A DNA stretch of 64,000 bases from Terriglobales bacterium (GCA_016185365.1 JACPNP010000020.1:1-64000), one strand, 5' to 3'. Counted from the first letter of the stretch, positions 10,361-20,744 are shown. The notes: generated by a model from the sequence alone, not told the origin. A program made the numbers and translations.

Positions 10361-11781
10361 TCTTGACCTGTGGCAGCAACCCCCGTGACCACATCGAACA
10401 ACACGCGGAAGCCGCGGCGCACTTGATCCACCGCAATACGTTCATCGTCTCCGTGCTCCGTGCTCGAGACCTCGGTGGCCACCGCATAGGGCGAGAACCC
10501 GTAGCTGGCGATGCCGAGTTCACGGTAGCGCTGGTTCTCGGTGTAACCACTGCTCAGGATGGGCGCGACCGGCGCACCGCCGAAGTGTTCCTTCGCCACC
10601 CGCTTGAACACCGCGAACAATTCCGTATTCGTCGGCGACGAGTTGGCCTTGCGGAAGATCTCTGACTGGGGCTTGATCTCTATGTTGGGGTCATTCACCA
10701 GCTTGATAAGCGCTGCCAGCAATTTCCGCGGGTCTTCGCCCGGGAGGATGCGCACATCGAGATTGGCATACGCCTCGCCGGGGACCACATTGGTCTGTTG
10801 TGATCCTCCGAACATGGTCAGCGTAATGGTGTTACGCAGCTTGGAGTTGAGTTCGTCCCTGGGCAAGGAAGCCCGGAACTTGGGATCTTGCAGGTATTTG
10901 CGGATGTTGCGGTAAATCTCCGCCCGCGCCTTTGGCTGGAATGGCGCCATGACTTTAAGGTATTCCTCGACCGTGGGCGTCAATTTGAGTTCGGTCTGAT
11001 AGGCGATGATCTTGGTCAGCGCGCGCACCAGGCGGTTGGGTGCGGAGTCCACCATCGGCGCCGAACCGTGGCCCGGCTTCCCTTTCGCGGTCACGGTGAG
11101 CCAGAAGGTGGTCTTTTCGGCCACGTCCACGCCCACGAACTTCACCTTGGCTCCTTCGATGAAGTTGTACCCGCCTTCCGTGATGAGGAATTCAGCATTG
11201 TGGATGAGCTCGGGCTTGTTCTTGATCATCCAGTCGGAACCGTCGCCGTTGACTTCTTCATCGGCGGTGGCCAGAAAGATCACATCACGATCCAGCGCGA
11301 CCTTCTCGCGCTTGAGCATGACCATGACCACAAGCTGGGCCAGGCCCTCGTTCTTCATGTCCTGAGCGCCGCGCCCATAGAGATAGCCATTCGCGATCTG
11401 GCCGCTGAACGGGGGGAGTTTCCAGCGCTTGGGATCGCTGGAGACCACGTCCATGTGATTCAGCAGGATCAGCGGACGCTTCTTGCCCGACCCGCGCAAT
11501 ACGGCGTAGATGTTCCCGCGATCGTGTCCCTTATCGAATTCGAAGACCTGACTCTCAATGCCCTCGCTGTCGAGGACCTTCTTGTAGAACTCCACCGCGC
11601 GCATCTCATGGCCCGGCGGGTTGGTAGTGTCCACGCGAAGGTATTCGGCCAGCCATTGCTCGGCCAGGTCCTGATATTGCGCGATCCGTTCGCCCGGAAC
11701 AAGCTTGCTTCGAAACTCGGATTGGGCGCATAAGCTGCCCGTCAAGATCAAACAACAAGCGACTCCCCGAAGTGTCCTCAT
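10357..11781 (-). CDS. M20/M25/M40 family metallopeptidase
   Basis: Signal peptide; LLNHMDVVSSDP, YGRGAQDMKNEG, ATADEEVNGDGSDW. Confidence 0.9.
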   Translation of the reverse strand: MRTLRGVACCLILTGSLCAQSEFRSKLVPGERIAQYQDLAEQWLAEYLRVDTTNPPGHEMRAVEFYKKVLDSEGIESQVFEFDKGHDRGNIYAVLRGSGKKRPLILLNHMDVVSSDPKRWKLPPFSGQIANGYLYGRGAQDMKNEGLAQLVVMVMLKREKVALDRDVIFLATADEEVNGDGSDWMIKNKPELIHNAEFLITEGGYNFIEGAKVKFVGVDVAEKTTFWLTVTAKGKPGHGSAPMVDSAPNRLVRALTKIIAYQTELKLTPTVEEYLKVMAPFQPKARAEIYRNIRKYLQDPKFRASLPRDELNSKLRNTITLTMFGGSQQTNVVPGEAYANLDVRILPGEDPRKLLAALIKLVNDPNIEIKPQSEIFRKANSSPTNTELFAVFKRVAKEHFGGAPVAPILSSGYTENQRYRELGIASYGFSPYAVATEVSSTEHGDDERIAVDQVRRGFRVLFDVVTGVAATGQD

Positions 11782-11811
11782 GGTCTCCTTAACCAAGGTT
11801 CAGTGACTTGC

Positions 11812-12945
11812 TTAGCGTTGCAACGCCTGATCCAGATCGGCGATCAGGTCGTCCACATGCTCGATGCCGACTGAAAGCCGCAGCAGATTTTCCGGCGTGC
11901 CGAATCCCGGCGGCTCCACCGACCCGCGATGATCGATGGTGGTCTCCACGCCGCCCAGGCTGGTCGCGCGGCGGATGAGCTTGCACTTCGCGGTCACGCC
12001 CAGCGCTTCCTTCTGCCCGCCGTGGACAAGGAACGATAACAGGCCACCGAATCCGCCCTGCATCTGGCGCGCGGCGATGTCATGCCCCGGATGCGACTTC
12101 AATCCAGCGTACAGGCACGACTGCACGTTCTTGTGCCCGGCAAGGAATTCCGCGATGGTCTGCGCATTGGCCGCCTGTTGGCGCACGCGCAGAGCCAGGG
12201 TCTTGGCGCCGCGCTGCAGAAGCCAGCAATCAAATGGAGACTGGATCGCGCCGCCGGTGGTCTGCCAGGCGCGGACCTTCGCGAAGAACTCGTCATCCTG
12301 ATCGGCGATGAGCGCGCCGCCGGCGACGTCGCTGTGTCCACCCAGGTATTTTGTGGCCGAGTGAAGCGCCAGGTCCGCGCCCAGGGCAAGACTGCGCTGC
12401 AGCACGGGCGTGGCCGCGGTGCTGTCACACGCCATGCGCGCGCCGTGTTTATGCGCGATCTCGGCCAGCGCGGCAATGTCACTCACGCGCATCAGTGGAT
12501 TCGAGGGCGTCTCAACGAACACCAACTTGGTCTGCGGCGTGAGCGCCGCGCGGACCGCGTCCAGCTTGCCGGTATCCAGCAGGGTCACGTTGAGTCCCCA
12601 CGGGGCCAGCAATTCCTTCAATATCTTGGTGGTGCCATAAAAGCCGGCGGTGGCGATCACGTGGTCACCCGGCTGCAAGGCCTGGAACAGGGCCATGGTC
12701 GCGGCCGAGCCGGAACTGAACGCGGCCGCGGCCTTGCCGCCTTCGAGCGCCGCCAAGGCGCCCTCCCAGGAGGTGCGGTTCGGATTCGCGGCACGGGTAT
12801 AGGACCAGCCGTGCTTGTACTCGCCATCCGCATGGCGCTCAAAGTTCGTGCCCAGAATGATCGGCGTGGTGATGGGCTCGTTCTCATGGATGGACGGCAT
12901 TTCGCCGCTGTGCACGGCAAGGGTCTCAAGGTGGATCTTGGACAT
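11812..12945 (-). CDS. Cys/Met metabolism PLP-dependent enzyme (cystathionine gamma-synthase/lyase family)
   Basis: FSSGSAATMALFQAL, VFVETPSNPLMRV, LHSATKYLGGHSDVAGGA. Confidence 0.9.
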   Translation of the reverse strand: MSKIHLETLAVHSGEMPSIHENEPITTPIILGTNFERHADGEYKHGWSYTRAANPNRTSWEGALAALEGGKAAAAFSSGSAATMALFQALQPGDHVIATAGFYGTTKILKELLAPWGLNVTLLDTGKLDAVRAALTPQTKLVFVETPSNPLMRVSDIAALAEIAHKHGARMACDSTAATPVLQRSLALGADLALHSATKYLGGHSDVAGGALIADQDDEFFAKVRAWQTTGGAIQSPFDCWLLQRGAKTLALRVRQQAANAQTIAEFLAGHKNVQSCLYAGLKSHPGHDIAARQMQGGFGGLLSFLVHGGQKEALGVTAKCKLIRRATSLGGVETTIDHRGSVEPPGFGTPENLLRLSVGIEHVDDLIADLDQALQR

Positions 12946-13021
12946 AAGGCTCACTCCTGGGATCGGCGGTCCGATCCTTGATTCGATTCGGGCCCGACAA
13001 ACGATGATTCAACCTCGGGAC

Positions 13022-13957
13022 TTACAACGCAGCCCATCCCGCACGGATGGCCCATAGCGAAGCCAGGGCGACGATCACCCAGAGGACGACTCCCTGGATC
13101 AGCGGTCGCGCACCCACGCGGCGCAGGCTGGCGCGCGTGATGCCTGTGCCGATCAGGAAAAGCGTGACCGTCAACCCGATCTTCCCTGCCTGGCCAAGCC
13201 AGGGATAGACGCCGGCGCCGGCCGACACATAGCTATTGCACACCGCCGCCAGCAGGAAGAAAAGAATGAACCAAGGCCACTGGATCCTGGCTTCCCGGCC
13301 GCGATGGCGAACCGCGGCCGTGGCCAACGTCAACGGCACGATCCAGAGCGCACGCGCCAGTTTCACCGTGGTCGCGACTGTCAGGGCGATGGCGCCGTAT
13401 TTCGCTCCGGCGCCGACGACGGAACTGGTGTCGTGGATGGCCAGCGCGGCCCACAGGCCGAATTGCGATTCGGTCAGTCCTAGCAGGTGCCCGATCGGCG
13501 GGAACATGAGCAGTCCGGCCGCATTCAGCAGAAAAACCGTCCCGATGGAGACGCTCATCTCTTCGTCATTGGCCTCGACCACCGGCCCGACGGCGGCGAT
13601 CGCGCTGCCGCCGCAAATGGCGGTGCCGACTGATATCAAATACGAGGACTTGGCGGCCACACCCAGCATCCGGCCCAGCACCCAGCCCAGCCCAAGCGCA
13701 AACCCGATCCCCACGAGCGTGTAAACGAATCCGCTGCGTCCGGCCCGCAAGACCTGTTGCAGGTCCATGTGGAAGCCAAGGGCCACCACGGCGGCTTGCA
13801 AAAGGATCTTGGAGTATTTCCGCGATTCAGCGGCGTAAGGGTGTGCAAATGCCAGACCAAAGAGCACGCCCAGCACAAGCGCCAGCGGCGGCGAGGTCCA
13901 GGGCGTGGGAATCGCGACAAATAACAGGACAAGAAAGAAAATGACGCGGGCCGGCAT
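13022..13957 (-). CDS. YeiH-family putative sulfate exporter membrane protein
   Basis: Polytopic; AICGGSAIAAVGPVVEA and WAALAIHDTSSVVGAG typical of the family. Confidence 0.85.
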   Translation of the reverse strand: MPARVIFFLVLLFVAIPTPWTSPPLALVLGVLFGLAFAHPYAAESRKYSKILLQAAVVALGFHMDLQQVLRAGRSGFVYTLVGIGFALGLGWVLGRMLGVAAKSSYLISVGTAICGGSAIAAVGPVVEANDEEMSVSIGTVFLLNAAGLLMFPPIGHLLGLTESQFGLWAALAIHDTSSVVGAGAKYGAIALTVATTVKLARALWIVPLTLATAAVRHRGREARIQWPWFILFFLLAAVCNSYVSAGAGVYPWLGQAGKIGLTVTLFLIGTGITRASLRRVGARPLIQGVVLWVIVALASLWAIRAGWAAL

Positions 13958-14052
13958 CTGCCTCTAGTGAAACAGGCCGGGCGAAAGGTGTCAAAGTCTG
14001 CGAACGTTGCGTCGCGGAACAGTTCGAAGTCGGCTGCAACCGAGTGCTTGAT

Positions 14053-14496
14053 CTACTTTTTGTCCACTTTTGTGGTGTGACTGTACACGGCCTGCCAGCG
14101 GCCGTCGCGTTTGACGAACAGGTCCGCGAAGACATATTCGCCGTCACGCTCTTGCCCGGCGACCTTGCTCTTCTCCACCACCCGGCCGATCACCTGCACC
14201 ATGTTCCCGAAATCCATCACCTGGACTTCAGTGATCTCCGCCGCATCAGCGCCCTGTTTGGATGCCTGGAGGGCCTTCAACATCTCGGCTTTGGTCTGGA
14301 TGCGGCCGCTGGGCTGAACCTGCTTCCATTCGGCGGCGATAAGTTTGTCCAGCGAGGCAATGTCCTTCTTCGTGATGGCCGCGGCCCATGCTTTTTCCAG
14401 TCGCATGAACTCGGATTCCAGCTTCGGATCCTTCTGGGCCATCGAAAAAGAAGTGAGCAAGAAGAGCGGGATCAGCAGTCGGATCAACGCGCGCAT
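14053..14496 (-). CDS. NTF2/SnoaL-like (DUF4440-type) secreted protein
   Basis: Signal peptide; MRLEKAWAAAITKKDIASLDKLIAAEW pattern. Confidence 0.75.
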   Translation of the reverse strand: MRALIRLLIPLFLLTSFSMAQKDPKLESEFMRLEKAWAAAITKKDIASLDKLIAAEWKQVQPSGRIQTKAEMLKALQASKQGADAAEITEVQVMDFGNMVQVIGRVVEKSKVAGQERDGEYVFADLFVKRDGRWQAVYSHTTKVDKK

Positions 14497-14572
14497 GGTG
14501 GCTCCGCCCCGCGTTCCGCGGATTGGAGGCCGCTGCGGGGAGCCTGTATAATAAACGGAGTCGTTGCCCGGT

Positions 14573-14647
14573 GGCGCTATCGTCTAGGGGTTAGGACGTG
14601 AGATTCTCAATCTTAAAACCCGGGTTCGATTCCCGGTAGCGCTACCA
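14573..14647 (+). tRNA. tRNA-Glu(CTC)
   Basis: Cloverleaf folded by eye: acceptor GGCGCTA/TAGCGCT (G1.U72 wobble), anticodon loop TTCTCAA in stem TGAGA/TCTTA, T-arm CCGGGTTCGATTCCCGG, encoded CCA. Confidence 0.93.
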
Positions 14648-14929
14648 ACTCTGTCTTTCCGACTTCTTTCACTTCTAATCCATTGAACATCAAGAATGTT
14701 GCACTGGTTCGATTATCAGCGCTTCCGATTTACATACCTTTCGCAAACATTTGCGGGAGCCAATATACGGGAAATGGGTCAGCCCGTGCCCTGCGATGAT
14801 GTCGAAGTCTGTTCGCTGATTGAGCCGATATTTGACTTCAATCTCACCTATTCTAGAATCTACCTCGTGAACAACAAACGTGGGCACTGGTTTTCTTTGC
14901 GGAACGATCACCGATTCTTCCCGCGAGGG

Positions 14930-15598
14930 ATGCTTGTATTGCTAGCCCTCATTTCAGCAGCAACGCTTTCCACAGCACAACAACAGCAATTCGACCCGAA
15001 GTTGTTCGCCGAAAAACTGAAAGCTGATTTCCTTGAATGGAAGACACTACCCACTCATGGGGCGACACTCTCCTTGATAGAGATCGGGCGTGAAACCAAC
15101 GCCGAAGAGGGTTTGCTCGTTACTTATGAACTGTACGCGACTGGATTCCCAACAGGGGGTCTGTACGACTTGGTTGTATGGCCTGCGGGTGACCCGGGCC
15201 CTAAGAATTTGCTGATCGGAGTGTCAGTCGATCAGAACGGACATCTGTACTGCGCTGGGAAAACGGTGAATCAATGCAAATCCAACGATGATGCTCCGCT
15301 GAGAGTCACGGCGTTTTCCAGACCGGGCAAACCCTTTCGGTATGGTTTATACAACAATCTGCCTCGAACCGACCCGGCCGTGATCGTCGCAACAGTCACG
15401 GTGATCCCCGAGCCTATTGAAGCTCTTGATGGCATTTCCTTCGGTGAGCGACATGGTCAGACAATCAAGACTGACGATAAAGGCAATGCAACATGGCTGT
15501 TACTGCCTTTTGTCGCGGGGCACATTAAGGGAACCACTAAGCTAAAGGTGTCCGGGGGTTCCTGTTCGCTTTCGACACAGTTCGACTGGGGCGAATGA
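14930..15598 (+). CDS. Hypothetical secreted protein
   Basis: Signal peptide MLVLLALISAATLSTAQQ; longer ORF begins at 14696; visibly lower GC than neighbours. Confidence 0.55.
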   Translation: MLVLLALISAATLSTAQQQQFDPKLFAEKLKADFLEWKTLPTHGATLSLIEIGRETNAEEGLLVTYELYATGFPTGGLYDLVVWPAGDPGPKNLLIGVSVDQNGHLYCAGKTVNQCKSNDDAPLRVTAFSRPGKPFRYGLYNNLPRTDPAVIVATVTVIPEPIEALDGISFGERHGQTIKTDDKGNATWLLLPFVAGHIKGTTKLKVSGGSCSLSTQFDWGE

Positions 15599-15952
15599 CA
15601 CCTCCAAGCAAAGGCTGCGAGACAGGGCTGTAACCCTCTCGGCAATCTTTGTTTGGATATTTGGACGAAAAACTTCCGGGACATCTACGCGGCATGGGTG
15701 TTTGCGGATGCGCAGCATTGTAACCTCTCATTGAAGCTGGCGAGCGTCCTGGGCAGTGTAAGAATGGCAATTCCTAACATAATTAGGTTCGATACGAGGT
15801 TGGAAAAACCGCGAAGAAACAAAGCTCGCGGGGTTCCGGCCACTCATGGTGGGTTTCATGGAGCTTGCCTCAACGTATCAATGCATATCAGCCATGTAAT
15901 GTCATAATTCCAGGCACGATTAACTTACCCCGTCATTCACACTTTTCCCTGC

Positions 15953-15973
15953 CGCCGCTCCGGCGTTTTTTTT
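15953..15973 (+). terminator. Putative Rho-independent terminator
   Basis: CGCCG-CTC-CGGCG followed by TTTTTTTT. Confidence 0.55.
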
Positions 15974-16016
15974 GCGTCTCAAAAGGCCGCGTCGCATCCA
16001 TTCTTTGAGACTTGAA

Positions 16017-16445
16017 ATGGTGAAAGACACTCCCAAAGGCAGGAACTTTGCCCGGCATGTATTCCAATGGTCGGGGATCTACGGCTTGCTCGTCCTTGCG
16101 CCGCAATATTTTCTCGAGACGCGCCTCGGGCGCGACCAACCACTCGTCACCACGAATCCGGAACACTTCTACGGTTTTGTAGGATTGGCGCTGGTCTGGC
16201 AGATCGCCTTTCTGGTGATCGCCTCCGATCCCGTGCGCTTCCGGCCGCTCATGTTGATCGGCGTACTGGAGAAACTAAGTTTCTTCCTGCCCGTGACCGT
16301 GATGTTCGCGCAGGGACGGGTGCAACCGCTGGTCCTGGGTTTTGCGATATTCGATCTTTTTCTGGGGGTCCTGTTCCTGGCTGCCTGGAGAGCAACCCGT
16401 GAGGAGGCCACGTCCCACCATGTCCAACGTTTGGTTCGAACGTAG
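16017..16445 (+). CDS. Hypothetical 4-TM membrane protein
   Basis: MVKDTPKGRNFARHVFQWSGIYGLL...; several hydrophobic helices; overlaps the start of the next gene. Confidence 0.65.
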   Translation: MVKDTPKGRNFARHVFQWSGIYGLLVLAPQYFLETRLGRDQPLVTTNPEHFYGFVGLALVWQIAFLVIASDPVRFRPLMLIGVLEKLSFFLPVTVMFAQGRVQPLVLGFAIFDLFLGVLFLAAWRATREEATSHHVQRLVRT

Positions 16446-16950
16446 ATTCACATTTGACGCGCCCCTTGAAGCTTTTCCGGGAATCCTCGCGCGGATCGAA
16501 GCCACAGCGGGGAACATCGAGCGCGGGGTCCAAGGCCTGCCGCGGGAGGCGCTGACCCGGCGCGACGGCGATAAATGGAGCATCCAGGAGCAGATCGGCC
16601 ACCTGTTGAACCTGGAGGAGCTTCACATCGAACGGCTGGATGATTACGAGAAGGGTGTCAACATCCTCCGCCCGGCCGATCTGGAAAACAAGAAGACCTG
16701 GCAGGCAAATCACAATGCCCGCCATGTGGGCGAGCTGATCGCGGACTTTCGCCGCGAGCGGCAGGCATTCATCGACCGCCTGCGGGCATATCCTCGAAGT
16801 TTCCTCGCGACGAGCGCGGTGCATCCGCGATTACAGCAGCCCATGCGCTTGATCGATATGGCGGTGTTCGTCGCCGAGCATGACGAACATCATCTGGAGA
16901 AGATCAAGGAACTGGCGGCAAAGTTCACCGCGGGCCGCAGCCCGCGGTGA
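16420..16950 (+). CDS. DinB family protein
   Basis: KWSIQEQIGHLLNLEELHIERL and VAEHDEHHLEKIKEL. Confidence 0.85.
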   Translation: MSNVWFERRFTFDAPLEAFPGILARIEATAGNIERGVQGLPREALTRRDGDKWSIQEQIGHLLNLEELHIERLDDYEKGVNILRPADLENKKTWQANHNARHVGELIADFRRERQAFIDRLRAYPRSFLATSAVHPRLQQPMRLIDMAVFVAEHDEHHLEKIKELAAKFTAGRSPR

Positions 16951-16966
16951 TCGATAGGACCTTGTT

Positions 16967-18760
16967 CTAGTCGGCCGCTTTGCCGGCTTTGACCCTTGCC
17001 ACCCAGGCGTCGATGCGCTGTTCCAACACATCCATCGGCAGCGCGCCGCCGCCCAGCACTTCGTCATGGAAGGCGCGGATGTCGAACTTGTCACCCAGCG
17101 CTTTGTGCGCCTTTTCCCGCAGTTCCAGGATCTTCAACTGGCCGATCTTGTAGCCCAGGGCCTGTCCGGGGATGGCGATGTAGCGGTCCGTCTCGCTCTG
17201 CACCTCGACCTCATCCGCGCCGGAGTGCTCGTGGAAGAAGTCCACCACCTGCCGGCGGGTCCAGCGCTTGTAGTGGAATCCGGTGTCCACCGCCAGGCGC
17301 ACGGCGCGCAACATCTCATCCGTCAGGTGGCCGTAGTAGCTGTAGGGGTCCTTGAAGAACCCGACCTCTTCGCCGAGCCGCTCCGAATACAGCGCCCAAC
17401 CCTCCACATACGCGGTGAAGAACAATTGCTGGCGGAAGGGCGGCAGCTCCGGCAGCTCCTGCGCGATGGAGATCTGCATGTGGTGGCCGGGGACGCCCTC
17501 GTGATAGGCCGTGGTCTCGATGTTGACCGTGGTGCGTTTGGCGAAGTCACCGGTGTTCACCAGGATCTGGCCCGGGCGTTTGCCATCCGGCGTGCCCTGG
17601 TTGTAAGAGGCGCCACTGTCTTCCTTCTCGCGGAACTCCGGCACGGGTTCGATCCTTACTTTCGCTTTCGGCAGCCGCCCGAACAGCTTGGGGATCTGCT
17701 CGTACATCTGATCGATGTATTTCTGATAGAGGTCCAGCATCTCCTGGCGGCTCTTGGGGTGCAGGTCCGGATTATTGGCCACGGCCTCCTTGAAGGTCTT
17801 GAGGTCGCTGTAGCCGAGCTTCTGCGCCACCTTCAGCATCTCGGCCTCGATGCGGGCCACCTCGCGCAGGCCGAGCTGATGGACCTCTTCCGGGGTCATG
17901 TCCGTGGTGGTGTTGTTCTTCACCCGCGCGGCATAGCGGGCATCACCATCGGGCAACGACCACAGCCCGGGCTCGGTACGCCCGAACGGCGCGTAATCCT
18001 CCTTCAGGAACTTCGCCATCCGCTGGTAGGCGGGGAGCATGCTGTCCTGAATGGCCGCAAGGACGCCTTCGCGAAGCCGCTTCTGGTCGGCCTCGGAGAT
18101 CTCTTTGGGGAACTTTTTGAGCGGCACGGCGAAAGGTGTCTCCTCCGGCTTCTTCGCGGCGATGCGCTCGGTCTGGCCGACGGCCAGGTCCAACAATATC
18201 TTCGGTGGCATCAGCTTCTTGGCCTTGCCCTTGCGCATCAGGTCGATGGTGTCGTCATACTGCTTGGGGAATTTCTTGAGCCGGGCGATGTAATCCTCAT
18301 AGTCCTTCACCGTGTCGAAGGGCAAGAGCGATACGAGTTGCGGGATGTCGATATGGATCCCGTAGAACTGCGTGACCGGCATCAGCCAGCTCTCAAACTT
18401 GGCGTTGCCGAGCTGTTGTTTCAAGCCGCGGATCATCAGCGCCTTGTTCAGGGCCTCCTGCTCGGGGAAGCCGGTGGTGTCCACGGCCTCGAATCTGGCC
18501 AGGAACTTCTTGGCCTCTCCCAGGTCGTGATAGACCTCTTTCTCGCTGGCATCGCTGACTTGATCGTTGTAGCGCTTGTCGCCCAGGATGGTGGCAAATT
18601 CCGGGTTGGTGCGCAGGGTGTATTCCCATTGCTCCTTGAGCAGGTCATTCAGTTGTTTGCGGCGGGCTTCCAGGCTGGCGGAGGTCTTGTCCACTGCAAG
18701 AGCAGACCCGCATAGGGACAAAATGAGGACTAAGCAAAGGAATTTTGCCGTGAATCGCAT
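16967..18760 (-). CDS. DUF885 family protein
   Basis: Signal peptide MRFTAKFLCLVLILSLCGSALAV; TTAYHEGVPGHHMQISIAQE; EGWALYSERLGEE. Confidence 0.9.
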   Translation of the reverse strand: MRFTAKFLCLVLILSLCGSALAVDKTSASLEARRKQLNDLLKEQWEYTLRTNPEFATILGDKRYNDQVSDASEKEVYHDLGEAKKFLARFEAVDTTGFPEQEALNKALMIRGLKQQLGNAKFESWLMPVTQFYGIHIDIPQLVSLLPFDTVKDYEDYIARLKKFPKQYDDTIDLMRKGKAKKLMPPKILLDLAVGQTERIAAKKPEETPFAVPLKKFPKEISEADQKRLREGVLAAIQDSMLPAYQRMAKFLKEDYAPFGRTEPGLWSLPDGDARYAARVKNNTTTDMTPEEVHQLGLREVARIEAEMLKVAQKLGYSDLKTFKEAVANNPDLHPKSRQEMLDLYQKYIDQMYEQIPKLFGRLPKAKVRIEPVPEFREKEDSGASYNQGTPDGKRPGQILVNTGDFAKRTTVNIETTAYHEGVPGHHMQISIAQELPELPPFRQQLFFTAYVEGWALYSERLGEEVGFFKDPYSYYGHLTDEMLRAVRLAVDTGFHYKRWTRRQVVDFFHEHSGADEVEVQSETDRYIAIPGQALGYKIGQLKILELREKAHKALGDKFDIRAFHDEVLGGGALPMDVLEQRIDAWVARVKAGKAAD

Positions 18761-18785
18761 GATCGGGAAATTCTCCAAGTGAGGG

Positions 18786-20261
18786 ATGACCGTTAGACGG
18801 CCCGGCCCCGGTTCGGTTAGAGGCAGGCACACCTGCCCGGACTGTGAGGAATTGGGTGGCCGCTACACGCTCTCGCCCGGATTCGCCATCGCGGCGCGCT
18901 ATCTGGCGACCCGGCTCCAGTCTTACGGATACGCAGGCGCCGGCAAAGATGGCTCGTATTTCCAGAGTTTTGATTTGATCAACGCTCGGGTGCTTCCGGA
19001 CACCGCCGCCATGACTTTGTCCGGCGGCGCCGAGACCAAGACCTACAAATACGGCGACTTCTTCAACTCCGCTTCTGTGGCGGCTGATGTGAACGCCTCT
19101 GTGGTCTTTGCCGGCTATGGCATCTCGTCGAAGAAACAGGATCATGACGACTACGCCGGGCTGGATGTGAAGGGCAAGATCGTGCTGATCATGGGCAGCG
19201 GCACTCCCACGGGGGTCGACCCTTCGCTTTTGGGCGATGAGGAAGAAACGGTGGGAGCGGCCATGGCCCACGGCGCGGTCGCGGTCCTCTATCTTCCGCG
19301 GCAATACGATCTGGGCGCGATGAAGCGTGACTCCTATCGCGACCGGTCGTTGGAGACTGTCCGCCTGGCAGTGGCCACATCAAAGATCCCGGCCGTGCGC
19401 TTGAAAGAAGATACCGCCAATGACTTTTTGAGATCGCTTGGCCTCAAGGTGAAGGACCTGCATGCCACGGCAAAAGAGGGCAAGCCCATCGGGCCCAAGG
19501 CGACCGGGCTCAAAGCGTCCTTGAAGCTCGCGGTGGAGACCAAGATCGAGTCGTCTCAGAATGTGGTGGGCTGGCTGCCGGGCACGGACAAGTCGCTGCG
19601 CGAGGAGTACGTCAGCATCAGCGCGCACTATGACCACCTGCGCGCCAACTCGAAAGGCGAGTACTACCCCGGCGCGGACGATGATGGTTCGGGAACGGTG
19701 GCGGTGCTGAACATCGCGCGCTCCATGGCCATGGACCCGCCCAAGCGCTCGGTGCTCATCCTCTTCCATGCGGGCGAGGAACTGGGCTTGCTGGGGTCGG
19801 AGTACAACGCGGACTTTGCCCCGGTCCGGCCACTGGAGAAGATGGTGGCCAACTTCAATATCGACATGGTGGGCCGCTCCAAGCACGCGGGCGACCTGAA
19901 TCCGCGCAATTCGCAGATGACCTCCGCGGACACCATCTACGTGATCGGCGCCGACCGCACCAGCAAGGAACTCCACAAGCTGAATGAGCAGACCAACCAG
20001 GATTTCGAAAAGATCCGCTTCGACTACTTGCTCAACAATCCTTCCCACCCCGACCAGATCTTCTTCCGCAGCGACCACTGGAACTACGGCAAGCACGGCG
20101 TCCCGTTCATCTTCTATTTTGACGGCGTCGGTGAGGACTACCACCAGCCTTCGGACACGGAAGACAAGATCGACTACGACAAATTGACCCGCGTCGCGCG
20201 CCTGGTGTTCCAGGTGAGCTGGCGTGTGGCCAATCTTGATCATCGGTTGTCCGTGAACTGA
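18786..20261 (+). CDS. M28 family metallopeptidase, apparently N-terminally truncated
   Basis: SISAHYDHL, GADDDGSGTVAVL, FHAGEELGLLGS, NFNIDMVGR, SDHWNYGKHGVPFIFYFDG; no signal peptide. Confidence 0.85.
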   Translation: MTVRRPGPGSVRGRHTCPDCEELGGRYTLSPGFAIAARYLATRLQSYGYAGAGKDGSYFQSFDLINARVLPDTAAMTLSGGAETKTYKYGDFFNSASVAADVNASVVFAGYGISSKKQDHDDYAGLDVKGKIVLIMGSGTPTGVDPSLLGDEEETVGAAMAHGAVAVLYLPRQYDLGAMKRDSYRDRSLETVRLAVATSKIPAVRLKEDTANDFLRSLGLKVKDLHATAKEGKPIGPKATGLKASLKLAVETKIESSQNVVGWLPGTDKSLREEYVSISAHYDHLRANSKGEYYPGADDDGSGTVAVLNIARSMAMDPPKRSVLILFHAGEELGLLGSEYNADFAPVRPLEKMVANFNIDMVGRSKHAGDLNPRNSQMTSADTIYVIGADRTSKELHKLNEQTNQDFEKIRFDYLLNNPSHPDQIFFRSDHWNYGKHGVPFIFYFDGVGEDYHQPSDTEDKIDYDKLTRVARLVFQVSWRVANLDHRLSVN

Positions 20262-20277
20262 TCCGGGAAATCACTTG

Positions 20278-20314
20278 ACGGCGGGGGCAAATGCCTCCGC
20301 CGTTCTGCTTTTTG
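20278..20314 (+). terminator. Putative terminator after the M28 gene
   Basis: ACGGCGGGGGC-AAAT-GCCTCCGCCGT hairpin (one G.T pair), then TTCTGCTTTTT. Confidence 0.6.
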
Positions 20315-20459
20315 GCCGCCTAGTACCATTCGCGGTTGAGGAGTGGCTTTATCGTGTGTTTGCCGGGGGCAGTCCCTCACACACGGAGTCACACGGTCAT
20401 GTCATGGACGCGAAAACGGCCGGCCGCAGGCGGCCGCTCAGATGCCATGCCGGTCCGGA

Positions 20460-20744
20460 CTAGCTCCAAGGACGGGAAGCGAAATCCACCATGGTCAGGA
20501 AAAACAGGATCATCAGCCAGAACAGGCCCGCGACCACGGTGACTTTCGTCAACCGGTTCGAATCCTTGACGTGCATGAAGATCAACACCACGCACACGGC
20601 TTTGGTCACGGCGATGAACAGGGCGATGGGCGTGTTCCAGATGCCGAGGTCCTGAAATGCGGCGTAGTACGTCAACATGGTCCCGACCATCAAGACCGCA
20701 AAGACGGCGAAATACCCTTTGATCGCGCCAGCGTGCGCCGACAT
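20460..20744 (-). CDS. Cytochrome c oxidase subunit IV
   Basis: 3-TM small protein (MSAHAGAIKGYFAVFAVLMVGTMLTYYAA...IFMHVKDSNRLTKV) at the end of the oxidase operon. Confidence 0.85.
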   Translation of the reverse strand: MSAHAGAIKGYFAVFAVLMVGTMLTYYAAFQDLGIWNTPIALFIAVTKAVCVVLIFMHVKDSNRLTKVTVVAGLFWLMILFFLTMVDFASRPWS

